Assembly (NCBI RefSeq): GCF_030272615.1
Contig: NC_081411.1
Coordinates: forward strand, 43,193,017-43,257,016
Source: Cryptomeria japonica
Lineage: Eukaryota > Streptophyta > Pinopsida > Cupressales > Cupressaceae
DNA length: 64,000 nt
Direction: 5' to 3'
Shown here one piece after another: positions 21,330 through 32,507 of this stretch; positions within the stretch are counted from its first letter, which is position 1, and every line of letters starts with the position of its first letter. Both the position numbers and the translations under genes were made by a program. The notes below the pieces were generated by a model. The model had not been told where the DNA came from and ran no database searches. It saw only the letters and a program-made list of their open reading frames with translations.

Positions 21330-23440
21330 TCCTCATCCCCCTGATCCTCGTGCTCCCCCTCCTCTAGGTGACCTAAAACCCACTGATCCACTTGTTTGTT
21401 GGCTTTGTGTGGGTTGTTGACTCTGTGTCCTATGGGATCGGACACTCTCAGTGTACAAGGTTGCTTGTTGCATTGCAAGTACTGCTCCATGGTATAGCCC
21501 CCTATAGTAGCCCACCTCCTGAACTGCCCTCTATTGCATCATGTCATAATACATCTGCCCAAGCCCTACAGGGATCAAAATCTGACGGGTCGCATCCCTC
21601 TCCCCATGCAGTCGTGTCACATCTGCCTCTGCCCTTTGTACTTGGCCTTGCAACTCCTCTAACTCATCATCCTGTCGGCGAAGAACATCCTACAAAGCCT
21701 TAATGGTGGTCCCTATCCATTTCTCCTCTAGCATCCGCTCAGGCTCCTCCCTCTCCTCTCTTAGAGAATCTACCTCTATCCTCGTTGTATGGAGACTCTC
21801 TATCAAATCTGCTAGCTCCTGCCACAACCACTCCACCTCTGCCTCCTAGCTCTCTCTATTTATAACTCATCCTCGATGAAGTGAAGCCTCACCCAAGTGG
21901 CATCTCTCTCCCACTCGACTCTATCAAAGTCAGCCTATGACACTCCTCCCCTACCCTCTACATGTGCCTCTGGAATATCCATGGGTACAACCTCCTCTCC
22001 CCCACCAACCCCTCCCTCTGCAGCCTCTCCTGTTAGTAATTCTCCTACCCTTCCCTCTCCCAGCTCAAGATCTCTCCTCCATACCACCCTAACCCTCCTC
22101 TGATGTCTACCAGTATCTCTCCCTATTGCAACTACAACCCTCTCACCTGGTCCATCATCCTCTCCGTCGACTATCTGATCTACTGTCACCTGTAGCTCAT
22201 CATCCTCCAGAACCCCAGGAATAGTAACGCGCACTAGAAAATGTCCCTCCCACCAGCTCCTGTATCCTCCTGTCATCCCTGGATCCTCTCCTGCCCCGAG
22301 CCGCTCATCCCAAACCAAGTATGATGCTATCTAAAAATTGGTCCTGCCTTCGAATGGACTCGCTATCGGGCCCCAAAGTCTCTCCTCTCGTGTCATCTAA
22401 GGATACAATGGTATGTCTCCCACTATGTCTTGGACCAAGCCAGACTTGTCGAACAACCACATCTCCACTCTAGCCCAGTGTAGCTGCTAATCCGCCCTCC
22501 ATATCTCACTACCCAAAAATGGCCGCCATGTAAACTGCATAAGCTCATCAAAAATGTGGTGCCAAAACCATATGGATCCTATCCGTGTATAATTTAGTAG
22601 GCCTTTGTACCTATATATATATATATGGTCGTCGGCCCCGCCTATCCTGTACACCTAGTGGTTTGAGTAACCAGAATATGCTACCAAGCCCAGATATTGA
22701 GAAGTGTCACTCCCACAGATAAGTTGGCATACTCCTTGTACACCACCAGATGCATATAATGGTATAATTGAGCCAACATTGCGGCTCCCCAGGCATATTT
22801 CACACAATCATGTACCATGAAATAAAGGCACCTGCTCCATCCAACTAGAAACCCATGACCTCCAAGATCAGGTAGAATCCCTCCACTCAAAAATCCGCAA
22901 ATCACAAGTACCACATGAGGTATATGTCGAATACCCATCACCCTACCCAAATGCATCCTGCTCCTATCCATCATCAGCAAGGCCTCATACTCACAAACCT
23001 CCCATGGGTAAAAATTTGTTGCATCTATTCAGTACTTCGGGATGACGTCGTGAATGGAGATCTTCAAGATCCTCCATACATCTAGAAGAGTCACCATTGC
23101 CTTGTTGGTAGGTAAGTGGAAGGTGTTATATCTACTATCCCACCTCTCAACTAAAGTCGTCATTATCGCAGTATGACCTTGAATCCTCGGCCACCTGCCC
23201 ACAAAATGCAACCCCACAACATCTAGGATCTCCAACTCATCTGACTGCAACCGTTGATATAATCTCATGGTAGCTGGCCAGTGCTCCCTCGACGCCAATG
23301 GCCCCAATTCAGCCTCCATCCAACAATCCAATTCATCATTCAACATCCTTAAGCCCTATTCTGCCCCCTGGTGCACCCATACCTTTCCCCACCTCCAAAA
23401 TTCTAAACCCTATTTCTAACCCCTTCCTTCCCTAGTGCAT
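21330..23440 (-). pseudogene. Antisense plant-mobile-domain gene of Ty3 element 1, main exon
   Basis: Opposite in strand to gag-pol, downstream of integrase. Reading from about 23440 down, the plant mobile domain (PMD) is recognisable: TTLVERWDSRYNTFHLPTNK, WRILKISIHDVIPKY, CEYEALLMMDRSRM, YAWGAAMLAQLYHYMHLVVY, ANLSVGVTLLNIWAW and FTWRPFLGSEIW. About 22318-21936 is acidic and then Arg-rich, and 21515-21333 gives a Gln/Gly-rich tail. Stops near 23395, 23029 and 22681 plus at least one frameshift make it a pseudogene. Antisense PMD-like ORFs are known in Tat elements. Cellular PMD proteins (MAIN, MAIL1) act in transposon silencing in Arabidopsis. What the element copy does is unknown. Confidence 0.82.
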
Positions 23441-23861
23441 GCATTGATTCACTTAGCACTCGCACCAAACCCATAACCTCGCACCATTCTATAGGTGCAT
23501 GCGCTGACAAACCCCCCTTAGGGACCCTAGAGTGAATTAGCATGACCGCTCATGCAGGACAACATTTTCCCCCCACCCGACCATACCCTAACCTACCCTA
23601 GCACGACTGTCCGCATCGTGACCCCTTTTCTTAACCCTAAACCTAACTGTAAAAACCCCTCCACCACGAGCGCCCATGCAAAAGCATGATTTCCCGTGTT
23701 AAACACCAGTGCCTGCCCCTAAACCCCTGCATTTTCCCTTCCTAGAGGCATGCACACTCAAATGATGATCACCACATTCGCCTTGCTAAATTTTAGGCCT
23801 AAACTAAGCCCTAATTCTAGACTAAACCTAAAAATTCACAAAGGAGGATAGTCCTACATAC
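23441..23861 (-). other. Intron of the antisense PMD gene, element 1
   Basis: A donor gtatgt (minus, 23861-23856) directly follows exon 1. The acceptor is not certain; I could not find one that joins in frame without a stop, so the left boundary is approximate. Like the matching intron in element 2, it contains GC-rich words (gcatgcgctgac, cacgagcgcccatg, ttagcatgaccgctcatg) unlike its surroundings. Confidence 0.5.
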
Positions 23862-23939
23862 CAGTGGTCCATAGCCTGTGGGTCTCTCATACTGTCGGAT
23901 CCTCTCGACGCAGTGCTCACGTGTGGGAACGTGATCCAT
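23862..23939 (-). pseudogene. Antisense PMD gene of element 1, exon 1
   Basis: ATG at 23939 opens 26 codons, MDHVPTREHCVE then RIRQYERPTGYGPL, ending at a GT donor. Element 2 has a matching 25-codon exon that also ends YGPL at a GT donor (48977-49051). The short Arg-rich exon with a conserved Arg-Pro-x-x-Tyr-Gly-Pro-Leu end is the best evidence that both PMD ORFs are spliced genes. Confidence 0.7.
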
Positions 23940-24017
23940 CTCTCCTTCTCTTCTTCTAGGCTCTAAGTTGCTCCAAGGCTTGTGTGTAACAATGACTCCT
24001 CATTGGGCCCTTTGTGG

Positions 24018-24024
24018 CTTATAT
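24018..24024 (-). promoter_or_regulatory. TATA-like box of antisense PMD gene, element 1
   Basis: ATATAAG on the minus strand (in ccatataagcc), about 80 bp before the ATG at 23939. The element 2 gene has TATAAAAGG at nearly the same distance from its ATG. This points to a separate antisense promoter just inside the 3' LTR. Confidence 0.45.
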
Positions 24025-24285
24025 GGACCCCCTTGTGGGCCCATTCCCTTTGTGCTCTCGCTCCTTCTATTTCCTCTTCTATTTTTCTTAATCTGCTCTA
24101 TCTTTCTTTTTCGTTCATTTCTTCCCCCCTTCTTCCTTCTTCATTCCGAGAATTTTTCATCAACTTTTTTTAAAAATATTTTTGAAAATATTCTCAAGGG
24201 GGCATACACCACCCACGTTTTACGCTGGGGCATCTGTTTCTCTTTTTCTTCTATCTTTTACCCATCGTCAAATTTACCGCTGCGT

Positions 24286-24300
24286 AAAAGAGGGGCAAAA
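24286..24300 (+). other. Polypurine tract of Ty3 element 1
   Basis: aaaagaggggcaaaa immediately precedes the 3' LTR. It would prime plus-strand DNA synthesis. Element 2 has the same core, aaagaggggcaaaa, next to its 3' LTR. Confidence 0.9.
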
Positions 24301-25540
24301 TGTAGACACTTAAATTAATTATTTTAATTTATTTTAAGTTCCTCGCATAATTAATTTATCAATTGTGCTAGTTCCTATTCCTTCTCAATATTAAATTAAA
24401 TATAATTAATGTTGTCACTATAGTCTATTGATTGGTTTATTTAATAAATCAATTTACCTTTATTCTTCTAAAAAATCCCTAATATTAATTCCTCCTTTTT
24501 AATTAATTAATTTCAATTAATTAATTGAGCTAGGTGATTACTACAAATCACCTTTTTCCTAATCCATCATTAACCTAATGAATTCTTCTAGAAGCTCCCT
24601 AATCTCACTTATCATTATTCCTCTAATTTTTAATTCCCTCCACTCATTCTCTCTCATATTCAAATCCTCCTACAAATCTTATCTACCATAATCCCACCTA
24701 ATCATTCTTCTACTCTCTCTCCTAATGAGTTGCTAGTGGCTAATCATCATGATTAGCCACAAAGTCAACTCCTTGTCCCTTCCATCCAACCACCTTAAAT
24801 GCCCGTTTCCTAGGTGAATGTGAGATTTTCAAAGTATCACATTCCTCTAGGCATCCCATCCTCCAAGGAATTTTTAATTCCTCCTTATTCCTCTAATCCC
24901 TATGATCATCCTTTTTGAAGAATTTTTAATTCCTCATCCCCATCCCTCAAGGAATATTTTATTCCTTTCTCTTCCCTAGGCACATTAGGAAGTCTTCCCA
25001 ATGAGCGTTGAGGAGTGTGGAGACAAGAAATGTCTTTAACCTCCTCTTGGGCCATATGTGGGCTCACAAGAAATCCTGACCCTTCATCTTGGATCAATCC
25101 TAGCCCTCCATTTCTCCTCCTCTCCTCCTGTAAATTGAGGACTCCATCCCCTTGTTTATCATCTCCAAATCTTGTAAGTTCATGTTGCTAATTTGCTTAG
25201 TGAAATCCATCTAGATACCCAAACTTTAGCCAAATCATCCCCACTTGCATACTTAGCCATTTTGATCCTCATCCACAACTTCACTCTTCCATCCATCTAT
25301 CCATCTACATCCTTATTTGTGCACACTTTGGAGAGCCAACCACATATCTACATTGGACCAATCCAATCAAGCTAAGGAGAGGAGCATTCTTGGCTTCATC
25401 AAGCGTCCAAATCGGAAGAACAAGAGAACTCTCTTGTCAAGGTATAATAGATTGTTGTTTTATGTCTTTTATTTCTATGTTTTGTGCTTTGATTTGAATT
25501 AACAATCTAACCTTGCATCAAGATATTTTCCCTTGGTTCA
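24301..25540 (+). repeat. 3' LTR of Ty3 element 1
   Basis: Starts tgtagacacttaaatt right after the polypurine tract and ends ccttggttca. Compared with the 5' LTR it has an added AATTAATT-type palindrome near 24500, lacks the right arm of the stem-loop near 25035, and has a changed TATA box (tgtaaat, about 25130). Confidence 0.95.
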
Positions 25541-25545
25541 ATTAC
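25541..25545. repeat. Target-site duplication of Ty3 element 1, right
   Basis: attac, matching 8114-8118. Confidence 0.92.
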
Positions 25546-26317
25546 CAATTTTATTTTATTATTTGAAAAACTCAATATTTCAACCACTCCTGCTCTTATA
25601 AATAATTTTTTTTTTGAAATGTAAAAATACCCTTTTATACATCTACAAGTGAATTTTTCAAAATATATATCTTTTAATATTTTTAATTAGTTTTTTATAT
25701 TATATATTTTATTTTACTGAAAGCCAGTCATCAGTGTTAAAATATAGGGTTGATTATCTTGAAAAGAAAAAATACTAGAATTTATTTTTTTAAATTGAAA
25801 AAAATAAATGCACTAGATAAAAAACTCTATGTCAAGATGATATGATTCTTTTCTAATTTGGATAAATAATTAATAAAAATGATGACACCAAATGGAAAGA
25901 GTTATATTTAAGTACACACAACTTTTGAAATTTATTGAAAAATATTTATACATAAAAAATAATTAAAAATATATTTTTGCACTAAATTTTCATGTCATCA
26001 ATATACACAAAGAAATTGAAGAGAAAAAGGTAAATTTTACTATACAAAGTGTGATGCCTCGTGTAACTTAAATTTCAGTATTTTATTGAAGCAACTAAAT
26101 TATAGTGTTTACTTTATAAGAAAATATATTCAAATAATTTTTTAATTTAAAAAAAAAATTACAAACATAAAATACACAAAAAATATACATTTTACTAGTT
26201 TATATCATTACAAAATTCAAAACATATATTTCACATTTTATTGATTCAATTTAAAAATTTGAATCAACAATGGTCATTTCCTTTATAAAAGTGTGACACA
26301 ATTTTATGCTTTTACCC
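25541..26317. mobile_element. TIR element copy A, right part
   Basis: Continues the copy started at 7950-8118 and aligns with 26521-27296 of copy B. It ends in the terminal repeat gtgacacaattttatgctt then ttaccc (26293-26317). Three bases (taa) separate it from copy B. No ORF of note; AT-rich, so it is non-autonomous. Confidence 0.82.
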
Positions 26318-26320
26318 TAA

Positions 26321-27296
26321 GGGTAAAAGCACAAAACTGTGTCACCTTTTAGGCCAACTTATCAGCACAAGTGAATTTAAGTGATTCTAACCAAAAATTA
26401 ATTTTAGTCAAACTTATGGTCTATACAAATTCATTATAGCTATCTTATATATGGGCCACAACTTTTCCAATTGAAATCGTCTACTAAATGTATATTTTAT
26501 ACCACTTTGGCTCTATTTGCCATTTTATTTTTTCTAAAAAACTCGATGTTTCAACAACTCCTACTCTTATAAATAATACATTTTTGAAATGTAAAAATGC
26601 CCTTTTATAGATCTATAAGTGAATTCTCCAAAATATATATCTTTCTTATATTTTAATTAGTTTTTATTTATTTTATTTTATTTTTATTGGAAGTAGGTCA
26701 TCAACACTAAAATATAAGGTTGATTATCTTGTAAAGGAAAAATACTAAACTTATTTTAAAAAAAATTTAAAAATAAATGCACTAGAGAAAAGAGTCTATT
26801 TCAAGATGATATAATTATTTTCTAATTTGGATAAATAATTAAGAAAAAAGGTGACGCCAAATGGAAAGAGTTATATTTCTATACATGCAACTATTGGAAT
26901 TTATTGAAAAATATATACACACAAAAAATAGTCAAAAATATATTTTTGCGCTTAAGTTTCAAGTTATCATATATACAAAAATTGAACAAAAAAGATAAAA
27001 TTTACTATATAAAGTGTGATGCCTTGTGTAACTTCAATTTCAACATTTTATCAACAACTAAATTATAGTGTTTATTTTATAACAAAGTATATTCAAATAA
27101 TTTTTTAAATTTTTTTAAAATTACAAAAAAAAATACAAATTTTAAAAATAAAATATAAAAAAATACACATTTTATTAGTTTACATCATTTCAAAATTCAA
27201 AACATATATTCCTTTTTCTATTGATTCAATTTAAAAAGTTGAATGAGCATTGGTCATTTTTTTATAAAAGGGTGACACAATTTTGAGCTTTTACCC
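26321..27296. mobile_element. TIR element copy B (about 976 bp, non-autonomous)
   Basis: Left terminus gggtaaaagcacaaaactgt followed by gtcacc (26321-26346); right terminus gggtgacacaattttgagct followed by tttaccc (27270-27296). These are imperfect inverted repeats of about 26 bp. The interior is AT-rich and lacks coding capacity. A TAA on the left side and the nearby ataa on the right hint at a TWA-type 3-bp target, as in PIF/Harbinger-like MITEs, but the duplication is not exact. Copy A stands in direct tandem on its left. Confidence 0.75.
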
Positions 27297-27780
27297 ATAA
27301 GTCTTGTTTTACTTCAATATGTAAATAATATTGAATTAAATATTAATTTAATGCAATAAAAGGTCCCAAAATACTTAGAAGAAGGGGAAAATTAAAGTAA
27401 GTTCTAGGAGATTGTGAAATTGGACTCGTTAATTAAAGGAGTATAATTTATGATGCTACAATTAGTAAAAAAAAGAAATTAAAAGTTGCCTATGCATCTA
27501 CCAAAAGACACTCAAATCTATGATTTCCTAGATGAATTCACCAATCCCTGACCTATGAATGTAAATTTACTAAAAATAATCCAATAAATTATTTTCAACA
27601 CATGGCATGAGTCCCATGGGGTGTACCAGAATGTGCGCAAAGAAATGTGCTTTCAAAAGAACTAATTTGGCAATAAAAAAATTTAAAAAATACAAATAAA
27701 AGAAATTGTCAAGATGAGGCAAGAAAAGAGCTCAAACCCACAAAATAGCCATTAAAGACCTGATACCAATCTCTCCTCGA
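27297..27780. other. AT-rich spacer with a degenerate primer-site-like word
   Basis: No gene. Near 27757-27769, cctgataccaat on the plus strand reads ttggtatcagg on the minus strand, close to the tRNA-iMet primer site of copia-type elements. It lies just outside the LTR-like sequence at 27781-28680. Confidence 0.4.
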
Positions 27781-28680
27781 TGCAACAATTTTCCTAATGA
27801 TAATGAGTTTGATGTGTTCTCAAGATTTTCACAACATAAGGGTGATCAAGATTGCATGAAATTGATCAAATTTGCAAAATAAGAAATGGAGATGATAATT
27901 TATAAAGTTTTTTTGTGAATGGGGGGAGGTTAAATAGAGGGATATGGTGCAATGCATGGGATCAATGGTTGAGAATGATTTGGCCCTCAACTCCCATTGG
28001 AGGTTGACAAGTGTTGACCTAGAAATGCATGTAACGAGAGGTCGCTTGAGAGAATATTCGCTTGGAGTGTAGACAAGACTTTTCCATGAAGGAAAAGTTT
28101 ACCTCCACACTCCAAGCACATTGGAGAATGAGATTTATAAATTAAAACTTTCTAGAAAGGGGATAAAGGGGAAGAACCCATGTGGGGTACCTTCCCAAGA
28201 TAGCCTTTAAGGGTAATTAGAAAAGTGGAGAGGTCATTTATTAAATGTTTTGGCCTTCTCCCTAATCACATGATAGGGAATATGCACACCATTAGAGGAG
28301 TGATTAGGTGGGGATTATAATGTGATAAGGATTAGGATTAGAGGTAAGTGAGAAAAGATAGAGGATTTGACACTTGAAGAGAGAAAGGAAAAAGCAATTT
28401 TGTAATTTATTTTAATTTCAAATTGGAGGAAAATAGAAAAAGTGAATTCAGTTAAATAAATATGGAGATTTATATAACTAAATAGATGAAGGGTTAAGGA
28501 GAGATAGGCAAGTAAGAAAATTAATTAAACTTATTGTCTAAGGGGTTTGGCTAGGGAATACATGAATAAATAGGTAATTAATCATATAATTATAATTTTT
28601 TTAACTAACAAGATATAGATTTAGATGAATAAAGGGAGATAAATTGACCAAATGTTAATGTTCAATTTTAGGTGTTTACG
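27781..28680 (-). repeat. Possible LTR relic, minus orientation
   Basis: On the minus strand this begins cgtaaacacctaaaattg, like the tgtagacactt start of the Ty3 LTRs (with T to C at the first base), and ends ttgttgca. A primer-site-like word follows 12 bp further. It contains a stem-loop (28061-28116, arms cttggagtgt/acactccaag) resembling the hairpin in the LTR of element 1. No 5-bp duplication is visible (ctcga versus attag), so it is either a fragment or a wrong call. Confidence 0.35.
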
Positions 28681-31480
28681 ATTAGATACATCCAATAATT
28701 TTCAATAAGAAAGCAATACTCAATATGATGATAATAATTAACCGTCATTTAATAAAGGTACCAAATTATACTCTAAATGATCTCAACTTATTTGCAATCA
28801 ACCTTCTAGAAATTTCTTAATCTTAAACTTTGGTGGAATTACTAATTTTATGCCAACTCCTTGAATTTTTCTCTAAATGACATCAAACTATATAATGACA
28901 GCTTCGATATGGACCTCAAAAAAATTTGAAAATTAGTAAAAGTATTGAATTAAGAGGGATATATGCTTTAAAACTTTCCCTCCAAATTATATTTTAAAAA
29001 ATTACCTTTATCCTTATCCTTTAGTTGCTAAGATCACGCTCTAATATAATCTATAATGAAATAAATTGCATGATAGAAAATAATAATAACGGTGCAATAA
29101 TTGATAATAATATGCCACTTAAAAGGGGCAATTATTTAATTAGTTTTAACAATTATATTTCCAATTGTCTTCAATATTGATTTGTCACTTCAGAGGGGAA
29201 AATTATCAAACCCTTTAAGGTTATGCCTCCAATACTTTTCAATAATCATACAATACATAATAGTAAATCTTTAACCCCTCTATATACAATTTTTATTCCT
29301 TCAATGCCATCAAAGATGATTTAACTACCTATTTAGACTATATTAAGGATTATACAAGTTAATTGAGGTTAAAGTAGCCTTAAGCTCACTACTCATAATC
29401 TTATGCATAGGAATAAAGGGGTGGCAACAACAATATCAAGTATCAAGTCCAATTAAATAACCTTGTCCATAACAATACAGATTCCCCATGTTACACCCTT
29501 CTAAAATCATGTTACACCCTTCTAATCTTTGATCCAAATTTGATTTCCTTATTCTAGTTATACATCACAATACACTATGAAATCAACTATAAGAGGGGAG
29601 TGGACAAGTGGTTGGTACATAGAGGAATTATATAATTAAAATTTTATTTAATTCATGTGTAGGAAAATGAAATAAATAGAATATTAATTTTATTTATTTT
29701 GGGGAGAACTTTAGGAGATGAATAGTTAAAGAATTAAAATAATATATGTAACTATAGTGAAAAATTACTTAATTAACTAATTAAAATAGTTATTTAATTA
29801 TGGTAAAGTAGAAGAAATGATGAATGGTGAATTAATTAAATAATTAAAAATTATTTAATTAATAAGTAAGATGACAATCCGTAGATTAAATAAATAATAA
29901 AAAAATATTTATTTAATATTACAAGAAATAGATAATTAGAAAAATAGTTAAATATATTAAAAAATATTTCACTAAAGTAACAACAAAGTATAGATCAATT
30001 AGTAAAATTTAGTGGTTTTCAACTTTTATAAAACAAAAAACAACAACAAAGTATAGATATTTAATTTGGAATAGAAGAAGTGAAATTAGTTTAATTATGA
30101 AAATAAGAAATGATGGGAAGAAATTAATTTTTTTGTGTCTAAAAATACAACTCACAATTTTTTTTCAATAGTTCAACCTTATTCTATCTTAATTTATTAA
30201 AAATCTAACATATTTACCACCCTTATATAATCATTCTTTAATTTAAGACCTTGAAATTTATAAATTAAATTAAAATCCCAAATTACTCTCCCTTTTTATT
30301 AAAATTTTGTAGATTTGATTTTAAACATTTAATATACAACTAATTCATAAAAACAAGAAAGAAAAATCATTAAAAAAGAAATGTATGAAAATAAAAAATT
30401 AAACTTAATAATATATATTATATCTCTTTAATTTACTTGCAATATAAATCTTTATATTATTATTTTACTTTGTTGATTATAATGATACATGTTAAAGATT
30501 TTACTTGACAGATTCCACAAGGGAGTAAATATATACACATATGTCAACCAGATTAAAGAGTTAATTTATAACAAAATACATACTACTTTTTAAGGAAGAT
30601 TCTGATATTTTCGAGGGGCGGTTATTCTAAACGGCTTTTTCTTTAATTGTTATTTTTTACTATGACTATCATACATCACAATCACATTTCAAAGTTTATT
30701 CTTTTTTTCAAGGGAAATTCACTTTTCTTCTACTTAAATTAAAGTTTTTTTGTCATTTGACATAAAAGCAATAAAGTTCGGTTCTAGACGTAGCATGTGC
30801 TTAAAGTTAGAGCATGTGTTTATTTTGGTTAGCAGCAGCTACTCAACTTTTTGAGTAGCAATTTGTGGAGCAAGTGGCCCCATGGAAAGTAGTTGTTGCT
30901 TATTTTTATGCAATCTTCATAAATTATTTTTATAAATGAAATTATTAGTAATATTTTTGCAAATAAAATTCGTAGGCAAAATTGTAGGCAATAAAAAAAG
31001 AGAGGAAAAAAATATGGCAAAGCCACATGTCAGTTTTTTTAGTTATTTCTAGCCCCCACTTTTTTTCAAAGCTTATTTTCAATTTTTAAAGAGCTACTAC
31101 TCCACCAAAATAGGGGAAGATTCCAATTTATCCTTTTTTGCTAATTAAAATTTTGCATGGGAACACTCTGGTTGCTTAAATTTAAGCAGAAAATGTTCAT
31201 AAGCAGTAGCATGGGGACATGGGGTTATTCCTATGCTTTTACCTCATTAACTTTATCAATTTAAATGAGTCTAGTTAGGCTAAGTTTGAATTGTTGCCAC
31301 TTTGGGGCATACAATTGGGTAATTTGGTAGATTTTTCAAAATTGAGTTATCTCACTACTATTTTTAATCTAATTTTGCTATCATTTAATTATTTTTATTT
31401 TTTACATATATTCGAACAATTTATAAAAATAGAAAAAATATATTATTATATTAATTTTAATTTTTTAAATATTTATAATA
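28681..31480. other. AT-rich spacer, no gene seen
   Basis: 2.8 kb of strongly AT-rich DNA with many short A/T runs. I found no ORF with a recognisable motif, no paired termini and no RNA gene. A short tandem word (catgttacacccttct, twice near 29490-29525) is the only repeat noticed. Confidence 0.6.
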
Positions 31481-31496
31481 GTAAAATATAATAATT
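31481..31496. repeat. Target-site duplication of LINE 2, left
   Basis: gtaaaatataataatt, found again at 39888-39903. The 16-bp perfect match defines the ends of the second LINE. Confidence 0.88.
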
Positions 31497-31844
31497 TTTG
31501 GATTAGATGTCATATAAACCATTACATAGCATCAGAAAAAATTGAGTTCAGCAGAATCAAGGGCACCAAGGGAAGGTGCATGCACAAAAATATACAGTTA
31601 TCGGGCACCTCCACTATAACAAGGATGATTACATTAGATATACATATTTATAAACGAAAATATCAGCAACAGTCTATGTAAGAAACATATGCATCAGTCT
31701 AGGAAAATGAGATTTCAGCATCCAGTGAAGTGTTGTTTCCCAGTGGGGGGATCCAAGTCACCCACCCCAAGTTTCCATCTTGCCACACTTCCACCTGACC
31801 ATCAAGTATGTCTTGTTTATGGGGGTGGGAGGTGCGCTCACGAA

Positions 31845-32507
31845 TCAAGTCAGCTTCCTCCTGAGTATCTGCCTACGCTCCAGGTGCCTCATAAAAGCCA
31901 TCAGTGCTTGCTCAAATGTAGCATTGCCCGGTTCATCCCTTTCCCAAGTGAATCTGTGTGATAATTCATGGATGTAAATAGTAGTATCCCCCTCCTTGAT
32001 CCACCTATCAAACTTGTCCGAGTCCAACTTAAGTATAACAGTGACCTGCATAGAAATAGAGTAAACAATGAGTCTCCTAAGAGACTCAGTGAGGTGCCTG
32101 GTATTGCTATTAAAGATGTCATCATTACGATACTTCTATATAAGCCAAAGAACCTCCAAAGAAAAACAAGACCAAAAGATATTTGTAATTCTCCTACAAC
32201 CCTTAAAATAGCTTAGAATAACATCTATGTATTCAAAAGAAATAGTTTCCAAGTTAAAACCAAACAATCTCCATATTTCTTTTGCAAAATGGCATTCAAA
32301 AAATATATGTTTCGCAATTCCAGGCACTCTACATATGTTACAACTTAAGAAAGTACCCTCATTATCTTTTATGGGGAGTTTATTTAACAGCAAGCGCCAG
32401 CCAAAGAATTGTTTTTTTGGTTCATTATGAGCCATCCAAAATTTACAAAGACTATCTTTCCAGGCCTTTGGTTCCCAGTTTAAACCCCAGCATTTGTTAA
32501 GGTGCAA
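31845..32507 (-). pseudogene. LINE 2 ORF2 C-terminus with zf-RVT
   Basis: Minus-strand reading gives FWMAHNEPKKQFFGWRLLLN, CNICRVPGIAKHIFFECHFA and KEIWRLFGFNLE, a zf-RVT domain with the Cys/His cluster. After a frame change a short tail at 32051-31845 contains IHELSHRFTWERDEPGNATF. This domain follows RT in plant L1 elements. An RNase H module is not evident, in contrast to LINE 1. Confidence 0.78.

Larger units (their letters stand above)
8119..25540 (+). mobile_element. Complete Ty3/gypsy element 1 (Tat/Ogre-type), 17.4 kb
   Basis: LTRs of 1264 and 1240 bp (8119-9382 and 24301-25540) begin TG and end CA, are flanked by attac, and enclose a primer-binding site and a polypurine tract. The internal order is long leader, gag, zinc-finger, protease, RT, RNase H, a second RNase H and integrase. 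After pol comes an almost 5-kb 3' region with a plant-mobile-domain gene on the opposite strand. Dual RNase H plus a long 3' region with an antisense ORF is characteristic of the Tat lineage. Stops and frameshifts occur in every domain, and the LTRs differ by indels of tens of bases, so the insertion is old. Confidence 0.95.

Noticed and set aside
21392-22103. Plus-strand Ser/Pro-rich open frames
   Set aside because: They are antisense shadows of the PMD gene, which has family motifs.
27781-28680. Solo LTR with target duplication
   Set aside because: Flanks are ctcga and attag, so no duplication; kept only as a possible LTR relic.
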